NCBI GenBank assembly: GCA_951813085.1
Contig: OX638348.1
Span: 4,788,772 to 4,852,771 of the forward strand
Source: an uncultured Opitutaceae bacterium
Lineage (GTDB): Bacteria; Verrucomicrobiota; Verrucomicrobiia; Opitutales; Opitutaceae
Direction: 5' to 3'
Length of the DNA stretch: 64,000 nucleotides
Numbering within the stretch: the first letter of the stretch is position 1; the number at the start of each line of letters is the position of its first letter. Of the stretch, positions 34,505 to 42,524 are shown piece after piece. The position numbers were made by a program, and so were the translations under genes. The notes beneath the pieces were generated by a model. The model saw nothing but the letters and a program-made list of their open reading frames with translations, had not been told where the DNA came from and did not search any database.

Positions 34505-35372
34505 GAGATAGATACAGATCGACCGGCTTCTCGAACGCCAAGGCGTAGAGGAGCGCTCCTGCCGCCAGCATCGGACCGAATGGCATCTCTCGCCCAATAA
34601 GGCCCTCGTCGCCACCATTCTTGGACCTAAGTCCGGGAATGATCGCTTTGGCGATCGTCCAGAGAAGAACTCCAATCGTGCCTATTACGGCGCCCCCGAA
34701 AAGCGCGAAAACCGCGCCCTGCCAACCGAGAAAGGCCCCGATGCCGCCTAGGAGCTTCACGTCGCCAAATCCCATTGCCTCCTTTCGAAGGATCGCTTCC
34801 GCGGTGAGAGCGATCCATAGAATGAGCCCGGAGCCAATCATCGCCCCAACCAGGGATGCGAATAGGCCTTTGATCGAAGCGAATACGTACACCGGTTCAG
34901 CGATATCGTGCAATGACGGGACGAGCCCGGACAGGGCGACGCCAACGAAGGCGGCGCCTATGGAGAACCTATCCGGTATCTCCATGTGGTCGAAATCGAT
35001 GAAGGTCGCGCAGACAAGCATGCTGACGAGAACGATAAGGCAGGCGGCCTTGGCGTGCGGCTGCTGGAGCCAGGCAGCGAGAAATAGGCAGGCGGTCAGA
35101 AGCTCGACGAAGGGGTACCGAAAGCTGTAAGGGGCTTGGCAGCAGCGTGCCTTGCCGCCTAGAATGAACCAGCTGAAGATTGGAATGTTATCGTACCACT
35201 TGATGGGCTTGCCGCAGGCGCAAGTCGATCCGGGCGTAATAATTGATTTATTCTTTGGTATCCGATATATGAATACATTCAAAAAGCTTCCGACCAATGC
35301 TCCGAATATGAATATGACCGTTGGAAAAAAATAAGGGAAGGCTTGGTCAATGTACTTGAGCTCGTTTAGCAT
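34482..35372 (-). CDS. pilD: Prepilin peptidase / N-methyltransferase (A24)
   Basis: 296 residues, polytopic. The N-terminal domain has FIFGALVGSFLNVFIYRIPK, the family's GSFLNV motif. The metal-binding cysteine pairs are compressed to C51-x-C53 and C77-C78, rather than the usual two CxxC pairs. The catalytic aspartates are in FIDFDHMEIPDRFS and GFGDVKLLGG, the aspartic-protease motifs. It cleaves and methylates type IV prepilins or type II secretion pseudopilins at the membrane. It is convergent with galK and followed upstream by aroE on the same strand with a 20-bp gap. Confidence 0.93.
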   Translation of the reverse strand: MLNELKYIDQAFPYFFPTVIFIFGALVGSFLNVFIYRIPKNKSIITPGSTCACGKPIKWYDNIPIFSWFILGGKARCCQAPYSFRYPFVELLTACLFLAAWLQQPHAKAACLIVLVSMLVCATFIDFDHMEIPDRFSIGAAFVGVALSGLVPSLHDIAEPVYVFASIKGLFASLVGAMIGSGLILWIALTAEAILRKEAMGFGDVKLLGGIGAFLGWQGAVFALFGGAVIGTIGVLLWTIAKAIIPGLRSKNGGDEGLIGREMPFGPMLAAGALLYALAFEKPVDLYLSLIQEMIR

Positions 35373-35392
35373 GATTCGAACGATTTCCGATT

Positions 35393-36316
35393 TTAGGGGC
35401 GAGCTTCAAGGTCGGCGCTTGCCGCTTGGTGCATTGCGTCAGCGCTGACGGATGTATCAGACCAGATTTCAAGGGCGCGAGCGCCTTGGTGCACGAGCAT
35501 GGATAGTCCGTTCGCGGCGTGTCCTCCGCGTTCGCGAACAAGAGTCATCAGAGCTGTGACGCTCGGATTGTATATCATATCGTAGAGGGCAGGAGAATTG
35601 GGCATGCGCTCTTTAGCCAACGGCAGGGGATCGTCGGAATTTAGCCCGAGCGAGGTTGCATTGATGAGGAGAGCGTCCTCTGGAAGGATAACCTCGGTAG
35701 GTGCGAAACCTGTGAAGGGAATGGATCGCTCTTGGGCGATGGGCTCGAGCGCCGCGAGAAGCTTGGCGAGTCGATCCGGGTTGCGATTGACCAGGGTGAG
35801 AGACTGGCATCGGCTCCTCAAGGCTTGAACAGCGGCAGCGCGTCCGGCGCCGCCGGCCCCCAATACCACGACGTTGGCGTCTTCGAGCAACCGTTGGAGA
35901 TCTTGCTGGATTCCCATTTGCAGGCCGTAGCCGTCCGTGTTGTATCCCTTGTAGCCTTCCTCGTTTCGCCTGAGAGTATTGACCGCCCCGATTTCACGCG
36001 CGGGAGGATCGATTTCAGGGAGCGCGCCTATAGCGAGTTCCTTGTGGGGAACCGTCAAGTTGAGCCCGAAGAACCCTTTTGAGTGGAACACGGGCAGCGC
36101 GGCCACGAGATCTTGAGGAGGTACCTCGAATCGGAAGTACCGCCACTCCGAGAAACGATCGTCGCTTCTTGCCAGTTCGGCTATCGCGGCGTTGTGCATG
36201 GCGGGGCTGATAGAATGGCGTACGGGAAAACCTAGGACCGCTAGGCTTACGCCCTTGAACGACCAATTCTCAAGGTCTTCGAGGGTATAGGTTTCTGCGT
36301 CGCTGAATGTCTCCAT
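35393..36316 (-). CDS. aroE: Shikimate dehydrogenase
   Basis: 307 residues. Shikimate-binding GFPVRHSISPAMHNAAIAEL near residue 30, catalytic Lys in LNLTVPHKELA near 95, GYNTDGYGLQMGIQ near 129, and the NADP-binding loop VVVLGAGGAGRAAAVQAL near 150 followed by NRNPDR. It reduces dehydroshikimate to shikimate in aromatic amino-acid synthesis. An N-terminal extension of about 25 residues (METFSDAETYTLEDLENWSF) precedes the usual start of homology. Probably co-transcribed with pilD downstream. Confidence 0.95.
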   Translation of the reverse strand: METFSDAETYTLEDLENWSFKGVSLAVLGFPVRHSISPAMHNAAIAELARSDDRFSEWRYFRFEVPPQDLVAALPVFHSKGFFGLNLTVPHKELAIGALPEIDPPAREIGAVNTLRRNEEGYKGYNTDGYGLQMGIQQDLQRLLEDANVVVLGAGGAGRAAAVQALRSRCQSLTLVNRNPDRLAKLLAALEPIAQERSIPFTGFAPTEVILPEDALLINATSLGLNSDDPLPLAKERMPNSPALYDMIYNPSVTALMTLVRERGGHAANGLSMLVHQGARALEIWSDTSVSADAMHQAASADLEARP

Positions 36317-36440
36317 GCGAATGAAAGGGAACTAGATTGGAATTCGCTGAGCGAGAAAATTCTAAGGCAATAGCTTGGGGACGCCTATTGACTTTGAGCG
36401 AATGGATCGATGCGTTCCGAACGCTTCGATCTGAGTAGGT

Positions 36441-37289
36441 CTAAACGTGCTTCTCGTAGGCTTCCTTGAAATCTTTAAGGAAGCTTTCGAAAAGCTCTGC
36501 CATGGAGCTTTCTCCCGACTGCATGTAGTGGGGAACGAGGTTGCGGCAGATACGAGACAGCGTTTCCTGCGTCGATGCGGGCGATAGGTGGCTTATGTTG
36601 GGAGCCAAGGTGGTCGCCTCGATGCGTTTTAGCATATGGGCAGCCGTTAGGAATTTTCCGTGTTTGAAGGGATCGATGTAGAAGGGAGCCTGTTCTTCGA
36701 AGCATCCGATCACGAAGTGGCCTGGAGCATTTATGGGTTCCAGCGGAATTCCAAGCCGATCCGCTATGAGCAAATACAGCACGGACAACGTAATGGGCAG
36801 GCCTTTCTTGGTATCTAGAACGCGATTGATGAAGCTGTTGTTGGGATCGCTGTAGTGTTCCGTATTCCCTCGAAATCCAAGCTCATGATAGAGTACGCGG
36901 TTGATGATCAGGCATTGGTCGCGGGAGCTAGCGGGCTGAACGATGAGCTCGGCGCACCGCTCCGCAATAGCGTCCAGTTCCCCGCAAATACTCCCTACGT
37001 CCAAGGCGGGATAAGCGATGCGGCTAATCATGATCCACCCGGATTCCAATTCGTAATTCAGGGATCGGATGAAGGCCCGAAACTCCTGAGCGGGATCCGC
37101 CGATTGCATAGCCGCAAGGTGGCGATTCGCGTGCCAGCCTAGAATGCGATCGGAATCTTTGGCGGCATCTGTTAGGATCTCCAATCCTTTGGCTCCCATT
37201 TGGTTGAGGGTATTCTGGAGCTCTCTCTGAACGACGGGACTGGGGTCGTCAAGAAGGCTGAGGAACGCCGCTTTTTCGCTATCCGTCAT
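36441..37289 (-). CDS. SirB1-type transglutaminase-like protein
   Basis: 282 residues from ATG 37289 (MTDSEKAAFLSLLDDPSPVV); a start 22 codons earlier is possible. The N-terminal quarter is HEAT-like (ELQNTLNQMGAKGLEILTDA). The remainder matches the SirB1/transglutaminase-like family: YHELGFRGNTEHYSDPNNSF, then RVLDTKKGLPITLSVLYLLI and GHFVIGC. Despite the fold, these proteins lack proven transglutaminase activity and their role is unclear. It is upstream of aroE on the same strand, with a 124-bp gap. Confidence 0.85.
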   Translation of the reverse strand: MTDSEKAAFLSLLDDPSPVVQRELQNTLNQMGAKGLEILTDAAKDSDRILGWHANRHLAAMQSADPAQEFRAFIRSLNYELESGWIMISRIAYPALDVGSICGELDAIAERCAELIVQPASSRDQCLIINRVLYHELGFRGNTEHYSDPNNSFINRVLDTKKGLPITLSVLYLLIADRLGIPLEPINAPGHFVIGCFEEQAPFYIDPFKHGKFLTAAHMLKRIEATTLAPNISHLSPASTQETLSRICRNLVPHYMQSGESSMAELFESFLKDFKEAYEKHV

Positions 37290-37800
37290 GTCATTGCCTT
37301 CCACGATTGAAACGATGAGCGCTAATCGAAATTTCGCAATAGCGAACGGGCGCAATTTCGAAAAATTCGTAGATTGTAAGGGAATTGTGGATTCTGGCGC
37401 TAATGAATTGAACGTATTCAGTTGCGCGTTACTGGATTGGGAATAGGGACGGGCGATTGGCTTGCAGATTGGTTTCTGGTTCCGTTGATGAGCGTTTGCT
37501 CGCTAGAAGATCGGAATGGGTACGCTGAGGAGGGAAAATCTGCCTGAATCCTAGATATTGACCACTAGGATGAAGAGCTCATCAGTGGATAGCTTATTTC
37601 CTTTAAGGGAGGAAAATCCTGGGAAAAACTTGGATTATACAAGTGTAAGCAAAAGTTTTAAGTCATTGATAGTAAGTAACAAAAAGAAAACATGCCTGAA
37701 CGGTTGGTAGAAAGCGTATTACTGTAATTAAGCTTGGAAATACCTGGACGATGGGAGCATTTAGGCGTCTTTAATCGAATGGAATCAATTTTTTGCGAGC
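37290..37800. other. 511-bp gap without a recognised feature
   Basis: AT-richer than the flanking genes. I see no gene, tRNA, strong hairpin or repeat. It should contain the divergent promoters for the SirB1-type gene and for the small plus-strand gene at 37801, but no convincing -35/-10 pair stands out. Confidence 0.5.
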
Positions 37801-38016
37801 ATGGAACCGCTCTATCCACAGAACATATTGGAAAGGACTTTCCCCTATCTCCGCGAACAGCGCGAGAAAGCGGAAAAGGAGTCCATTATGAACCCGGCAG
37901 ACGATAAGTCGATCGAGCTCCGGGACAGTGGAGTTGCGTTCGGTGACGAGTTGCTGTATTTCGATGTCCCTTACAAGGGTGGTCCGACCGGCAAGAATCT
38001 AAGCACGTTCGCCTGA
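37801..38016 (+). CDS. Small hypothetical protein
   Basis: 71 residues, highly charged and hydrophilic (YLREQREKAEKESIMNPADD); no signal peptide, membrane helix or recognised family. The 3' end overlaps the convergent response-regulator gene by 18 bp. Codon choice looks plausible, but there is no homology or clear ribosome site to prove that it is expressed. Confidence 0.45.
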   Translation: MEPLYPQNILERTFPYLREQREKAEKESIMNPADDKSIELRDSGVAFGDELLYFDVPYKGGPTGKNLSTFA

Positions 38017-38424
38017 GGCGTATAGCTGCTGCCGCTTTTCTACCCCGATCTTGATAGTCTCTATCAGCTCATCGGCTTGAAAGGGTTTAGTAATAATCCC
38101 GTCGATGGTCCTATCTCCAATGCGCTCTTCAATTTCCTCGCTCAGGCAGCCGCTGATTACGGAGACGGATTTGTCCGGGAAATTTGTAGCGATATGCTCT
38201 AGGAAATCTTCGCCGCGAAATCCCTCGAGATTGAGATCCAGTAGAATAGCTTGAACCCTTTTTCCTTGTTCCGCTAGCGCCGTCTGGGCTTCTTCCGCCG
38301 AGGGCACGCAAATCGATTCGATGCCTGCGGATTCCAGTAGGAGACCTAGAAGCGTGCGGAGGTTTTCATCGTCGTCAACGACTAGGACAGTGTCTACAGC
38401 GGCGTTTGGCATCAATGAGGGCAA
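37999..38424 (-). CDS. Single-domain response regulator (CheY-like)
   Basis: 141 residues: receiver domain only, with no output domain. Acidic pocket in VLVVDDDENLRTLLGLLLES, phospho-acceptor Asp in QAILLDLNLEGFRGEDFL near residue 62, and conserved Lys in GIITKPFQADELIETI near 113. It presumably acts in a phosphorelay or by protein-protein contact. No kinase is adjacent; the promoter lies in the 113-bp divergent gap with the TVP38 gene. Confidence 0.93.
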   Translation of the reverse strand: MPSLMPNAAVDTVLVVDDDENLRTLLGLLLESAGIESICVPSAEEAQTALAEQGKRVQAILLDLNLEGFRGEDFLEHIATNFPDKSVSVISGCLSEEIEERIGDRTIDGIITKPFQADELIETIKIGVEKRQQLYASGERA

Positions 38425-38564
38425 GGTTGAAATCGGTTCCTGTAAATTGCAATGTGGAAGCTCGTCGATTGTCGTAGATCGTTAACTACGCGATCCGAAA
38501 TCCTTAAGCGGTGATTTTGGCTTTGCGTTAAAGAGCGGTGGCGGGTTTCTGTGTAGGAGTGATT

Positions 38565-39221
38565 TTGTCTAGGTTGAAGATACTGATTGGGCTTTCGCTG
38601 GCTGCGCTGGCGGTCGGCGCGATCGTAGCTTGGCGGTATCGGGAGCATCTTGGCGAAATCGACTATCAGGGATTGATCGATTCGATCGCAGGCTTCGGTC
38701 CAATTCCCTTCTTTTTGGCAATGGCGATACTGCCTTCTCTCTGGGCGCCTGCCTCGCCTTTCCTTTTCCTTGCGGGAGCGTTGTACGATCTGCCGCTAGC
38801 CCTAGGAGGCTCCGCTGCCGCACTTGGTTCGAACATGGCCCTTTCGTGGCTGCTAGCGGGCAGGCTGTTTCGCCCGCTGTTCGAGCGTCTCGTCCACCGA
38901 TTTGGGTACAGCGTACCTGAGCTGGATCGAAATAACATGATTGCTATAGCGGTATTGCTTCGGATTACGCCAGGCGTGCCTTTCCCGTTTCAGAACTATT
39001 TGCTCGGGCTCGCCCGCATGCCATTCGGCTGGTATATGGGAATCTCGCTGCCGATCACGATCGGGATGGCCTTTGGCATAATATTGGCGGGAGACGCTAT
39101 TTTGAAGGGCAACTTCGCAATAGCGCTGTTAGCGATTAGCTTGCTGATCGGACTCAGCTTGTTGGCCCGAAATGTCCAGGCGCGGCTCAAGCGAAAATCG
39201 ATGGAAAAGGAGACAGCGTGA
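38565..39221 (+). CDS. TVP38/TMEM64 (DedA-like) membrane protein
   Basis: About 218 residues, with several membrane helices (near 9-28, 50-75, 85-105 and 160-205) and the VTT-domain motif RITPGVPFPFQNYLLGLARM. The family includes putative lipid scramblases. I prefer the TTG at 38565 because AGGAG at 38555-38559 is spaced correctly; the frame is open back to a GTG at 38538. The last codons overlap the start of xseA (GTGA at 39218-39221), so the two are translationally coupled. Confidence 0.86.
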   Translation: MSRLKILIGLSLAALAVGAIVAWRYREHLGEIDYQGLIDSIAGFGPIPFFLAMAILPSLWAPASPFLFLAGALYDLPLALGGSAAALGSNMALSWLLAGRLFRPLFERLVHRFGYSVPELDRNNMIAIAVLLRITPGVPFPFQNYLLGLARMPFGWYMGISLPITIGMAFGIILAGDAILKGNFAIALLAISLLIGLSLLARNVQARLKRKSMEKETA

Positions 39222-40576
39222 GCGATTCGTTTCTTGCTCAATTCGGAGACGAGGAAGTGCGCACGGTAACCGAATACACTCGGAGCATCAAGCGCTTGCT
39301 CGAAGGCTCGTTCGGTCCGGAATGGATTCGAGGAGAAGTATCCAATTTTAGGAGGCAAGCTAGCGGGCATCTGTATTTTTCCCTTAAGGACGAAGGAGCT
39401 CAACTCCCGGTGGTGATGTTTCGCGGCAAAGCGTCCGGGCTTTCATTCGATTTGGATAATGGCTCCGAGGTTATGATATATGGCGAGCTGAGCGTATATG
39501 AACCTCATGGACGCTATCAGCTTATTGCGCGAGCCGCTATCGAAGCGGGTCAAGGCAGATTGCACCGTGAGTTCGAACGCTTGAAAAAGGCGCTCTTCGA
39601 AGAGGGCTTATTCGATCCGGATCGAAAGAAGCCGCTTCCCGTCGCGCCGCGAAAAATTGCCTTCATCACGTCGCCTAGCGGTGCAGCTATCCAGGACTTC
39701 ATTCGAATACTGAAACGAAGAGGCTGGCGTGGCCAATTGTCGGTCATCCCTGCGAAAGTGCAGGGCAGGGATGCGGCTGCATCTTTGCGCTCCGCCTTGG
39801 ATCGCGTTCTGACGATCGGAGGCTACGATGTGGTTGTTTTAGGTCGAGGCGGCGGCAGCTTGGAAGATCTTTGGTGCTTCAACGACGAGTCGCTTGCGAG
39901 GGATGTAGCGGCATCGCCGATAGCGACGATCTCGGCGGTCGGGCATGAGATCGATTTTTCTCTAACAGATTTCGCATCCGATATACGGGCGGAAACGCCA
40001 TCAGCTGCAGCGGAGTTGATTTCCAGCGCATTTCTAGAGTCCGTGGATCGACTCGACTACGCGCGTGGGGCGATCGACTCCTCGGCAGAGGAGACCTTGG
40101 AGGATCTTCGACGCGTTCTTGCCGAGCGTCTAATCCGTCTGAAGGCGGTCTCGCTGCAGCGCAGATTCGAAAACGCTAAGCTGCGGACTGACGAACTGAT
40201 CATTCGGTTGGGAGCGGCGCTCTCGGCCCACGTTTCCGAATCAAGGAATCGGTTGAGCCAAGCCTACGCTCTGCTTGGTGGGCTGAAGCCTGAACGCTTC
40301 GCGCAAGAACGCAGGCAGAGGCTTTCGGATCTGAGAATGCAGGCTGTATTCATATCCGAAAGCGCGTTGGCGGAAGCTCGCCATTCGCTTAGCGAATTTG
40401 GTTCTCGGTTAAGAATGCTCCATCCCGACTCTACTTTGAAGCGAGGCTATGCCATGCTTGCCCAAGAGGACGGAGCCTTGATTCAATCTGTTGAGCAGGT
40501 TGAACGTTCCAAACGGATCAAGGCGACCCTTGCGGATGGGGAAACGTGGCTAGAGCCTGAAAATAAGGCGCCGTAG
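39218..40576 (+). CDS. xseA: Exodeoxyribonuclease VII large subunit
   Basis: 452 residues. The N-terminal OB-fold (residues 8-105) has WIRGEVSNFRRQASGHLYFS. The catalytic domain follows with APRKIAFITSPSGAAIQDFI near 145, ILKRRGWRG, VVVLGRGGGSLEDLWCFNDE near 205 and SAVGHEIDFSLTDFASDIRA near 240, then a long coiled-coil and a SLKRGYAML-like end (TLKRGYAMLAQEDG). With XseB it degrades single-stranded DNA. No xseB is adjacent. It uses a GTG start overlapping the preceding gene by 4 bp. Confidence 0.96.
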   Translation: MSDSFLAQFGDEEVRTVTEYTRSIKRLLEGSFGPEWIRGEVSNFRRQASGHLYFSLKDEGAQLPVVMFRGKASGLSFDLDNGSEVMIYGELSVYEPHGRYQLIARAAIEAGQGRLHREFERLKKALFEEGLFDPDRKKPLPVAPRKIAFITSPSGAAIQDFIRILKRRGWRGQLSVIPAKVQGRDAAASLRSALDRVLTIGGYDVVVLGRGGGSLEDLWCFNDESLARDVAASPIATISAVGHEIDFSLTDFASDIRAETPSAAAELISSAFLESVDRLDYARGAIDSSAEETLEDLRRVLAERLIRLKAVSLQRRFENAKLRTDELIIRLGAALSAHVSESRNRLSQAYALLGGLKPERFAQERRQRLSDLRMQAVFISESALAEARHSLSEFGSRLRMLHPDSTLKRGYAMLAQEDGALIQSVEQVERSKRIKATLADGETWLEPENKAP

Positions 40577-40592
40577 CTATCGCTGCGGTAAG

Positions 40593-41027
40593 TTAGACGA
40601 GTTCCATTAGGCGATTGCTCTCTGGCGTATCCTTGATTTCTCGGAGCACTTGTGTCGCGAGAGGGATATTGATAACGCTGAAAACGAGTCGTGTGGATGC
40701 GCCTGCTTGATCTACCGAAGCATAAACATAGTTGATATTGATCCCTGCCTGGGCGAATGCGCTTGTGATAGCGGCGAGCCTTCCTTTGCGATCGCTAAGG
40801 CGCACGGATAGGACGCGTTCCTGGGTCACTTCGAAGCCCGAATCGCTTAGCGCCGCGATTGCCCGCTTGGAGTCGTCGGGGATGAAGCGTCCATTGTCTT
40901 CCGATTCCGTAATCGACAGAGCGTTGATATGTATCCCGGAGCTAGCGAGCAAATCGCTTACGCGAGCCATTTCGCCTGGCTCGTTCGCGATTTCAACCGA
41001 AAGCTGAGTCTCAATTTGATGTTCCAT
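40593..41027 (-). CDS. Tandem ACT-domain protein
   Basis: 144 residues forming two ACT domains: residues 5-70 (LSVEIANEPGEMARVSDLLA, then GIHINALSI) and 73-135 (LSVRLSDRKGRLAAITSAFA, then GININYVYASV). ACT pairs bind amino acids and regulate enzymes. A stand-alone two-ACT protein of this size is common and its target is usually unknown. The stop lies 17 bp from the convergent xseA stop. Confidence 0.88.
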   Translation of the reverse strand: MEHQIETQLSVEIANEPGEMARVSDLLASSGIHINALSITESEDNGRFIPDDSKRAIAALSDSGFEVTQERVLSVRLSDRKGRLAAITSAFAQAGININYVYASVDQAGASTRLVFSVINIPLATQVLREIKDTPESNRLMELV

Positions 41028-41093
41028 TTGGTAAAGTAAGAAAAGGTATTCGTCGCCGTGTGGCTACGGGTCGAGTCGTAGGACGCGCAAACG

Positions 41094-41119
41094 AAAAACC
41101 GGACTCTAATGAGTCCGGT
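41094..41119 (-). terminator. Intrinsic terminator on the minus strand
   Basis: Read on the minus strand: ACCGGACTC, loop ATTA, GAGTCCGGT, then TTTTTCG. The perfect 9-bp stem and T-run lie about 29 bp downstream of the hypothetical gene at 41148-41441, supporting transcription of that gene on the minus strand. Confidence 0.88.
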
Positions 41120-41147
41120 GAATTAAGTGATTCTGGATTTTCTGAAT

Positions 41148-41441
41148 CTAGTCAAGCTGAGATTGAGCAGAAAATCCGGACTTACGAAAATATCGGGACA
41201 CGCGGTCGTGGGCGATGTGTCGTTTAAGCTTCGGCCGAGCGAAAAGATAGTCTTCGGATTCCAGTCGGTTGGAATCATCGATGCGGGACAATACCTTCAG
41301 AGGTGGATTGTACTTGAAAACCTGTATATTTCTTGGGGTTGCGTTCATGGGGTAAAGCGGGTTGTCGCTCAGGCGCATTCCTAGCGTTCGCGCGTCTATA
41401 TCTATCGGATCGATCGCCGGCTTCTTTAATTTCTGGCTCAT
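41148..41441 (-). CDS. Hypothetical protein
   Basis: 97 residues from ATG 41441 (MSQKLKKPAIDPIDIDARTL). Basic, no signal peptide or membrane helix; central PRNIQVFKYNPPLKVLSR. No family is recognised. It is followed by a perfect intrinsic terminator on the same strand and is divergent from the lipoprotein gene pair, which favours a real transcription unit. Confidence 0.6.
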   Translation of the reverse strand: MSQKLKKPAIDPIDIDARTLGMRLSDNPLYPMNATPRNIQVFKYNPPLKVLSRIDDSNRLESEDYLFARPKLKRHIAHDRVSRYFRKSGFSAQSQLD

Positions 41442-41548
41442 TAAAGGTACTAGACAGCTAGGCTGGGGAATGGATCCGCGCAATCCAGGATAAGGATTGA
41501 CGCCTTTTTAAACGACTATTTGCTAAGTTCACTCTTAGTATCCTGCTC

Positions 41549-41796
41549 ATGAAACTGTTGCCCATATTTCTAGTAGCCTTGTTGGCGCTCGTATTCACCA
41601 GCTGCGAATCTTCGTCGAGCAAGGGCCGGTTATCGTGGTCGTGCAGGAATGGCGCGAACCGCTTTTCATGATTGGCGAAGAAGTGCTCTTGCACACGAGC
41701 GCAGGGGGCGCCGCTCGAGTGTTTCATTCCGATGAGGACCCGTATGTGGATCCGGATACGAAGTCTTATCTTCCCGAAGATTTCGAACAGTACTGA
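41549..41796 (+). pseudogene. Small lipoprotein gene with a one-base frameshift
   Basis: ATG 41549 starts MKLLPIFLVALLALVFTSCE, a lipoprotein signal with lipobox cysteine at residue 19. It ends 17 codons later out of frame. From about 41617 the other frame reads EQGPVIVVVQEWREPLFMIG and continues to DSYLPEDFEQY-like residues with TGA at 41794-41796. One missing base in AGCAAGGG at 41618-41625 would join the two into about an 82-residue lipoprotein. The second half (VVVQEW...FMIGEEVLL) resembles VVVQELKDPSFKSGDRVSVL of the next lipoprotein, so the two may be paralogues. Confidence 0.65.
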
Positions 41797-41924
41797 TCCT
41801 CTATATCCTTATTATTATTGAGCATTTGGTTCCGGTGGATCCCGCACGCTCGGGCAGAGGCGGAATTATTTTGAATCCACTTCAAATCCCTTTCCGAACT
41901 AGATTGTCGAAGAAGGGAACTTAA

Positions 41925-42416
41925 ATGGATAACGGAAAAAAACTTACTACGGCTATGCTCTGCGCTCTCTTTGCTGCTTTGCTAGCAGGTTGCGCAACGG
42001 GTAGCTATGAAACGGTGCCGAATTCTGCGGCGAGCACGACCCAATCGCTGGATCAAGGAACAGTAGTTGCCACTCGAACCGTGAAAATTGAAGGCCAGAG
42101 CTCAAATCTCGGATTGTACGGGGGCGGCATCGTCGGTAGTGCTGTGGGCTCTACCATTGGGCGCGGCGACGGAAGCGTATTGGCAAGCGCTGGAGGCGCA
42201 GTTGCTGGAGCGGTTGTAGGCAAGAAAATGGAAAAGGCGCTGAGCGCGAAGCTGGCCCAGGAACTTACGATAGAGATGGACGACGGCAGCACGGTCGTTG
42301 TGGTGCAGGAACTCAAGGATCCATCGTTTAAATCCGGTGATCGCGTTAGCGTGCTAGAAGCGCGAGGAGGCTACGCCCGAGTGCGCCATGAGGATTTCGA
42401 GATTTCGCAATACTAG
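41925..42416 (+). CDS. Glycine-zipper outer-membrane lipoprotein (SlyB/Pcp-like)
   Basis: 163 residues. Lipoprotein signal peptide with lipobox LLAGC (Cys23), then a glycine-zipper segment at about 65-105 (YGGGIVGSAVGSTIGRGDGS, then AGGAVAGAVVGKKME) and a small C-terminal beta domain (VVVVQELKDPSFKSGDRVSV). Relatives are outer-membrane lipoproteins of the 17-kDa/SlyB type that contribute to envelope stability. It is followed 38 bp later by an intrinsic terminator. Confidence 0.9.
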   Translation: MDNGKKLTTAMLCALFAALLAGCATGSYETVPNSAASTTQSLDQGTVVATRTVKIEGQSSNLGLYGGGIVGSAVGSTIGRGDGSVLASAGGAVAGAVVGKKMEKALSAKLAQELTIEMDDGSTVVVVQELKDPSFKSGDRVSVLEARGGYARVRHEDFEISQY

Positions 42417-42453
42417 TTTGTAGCGATTAGAATTTCAGTTGGGAGGAGAACAG

Positions 42454-42486
42454 AAAAGGGGAGGCGGTTTTCCGTCTCCCCTTTTT
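42454..42486 (+). terminator. Intrinsic terminator after the SlyB-like gene
   Basis: AAAAGGGGAGGCGG, loop TTTT, then CCGTCTCCCCTTTTT. The stem has one G-T wobble; the A-tract and T-tract sides make it usable in both directions. It separates the lipoprotein from the YyaL-type gene. Confidence 0.88.
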
Positions 42487-42524
42487 ACTTTGCTATAGAG
42501 TTTCGGCTGTGACTGGGTGATCAG

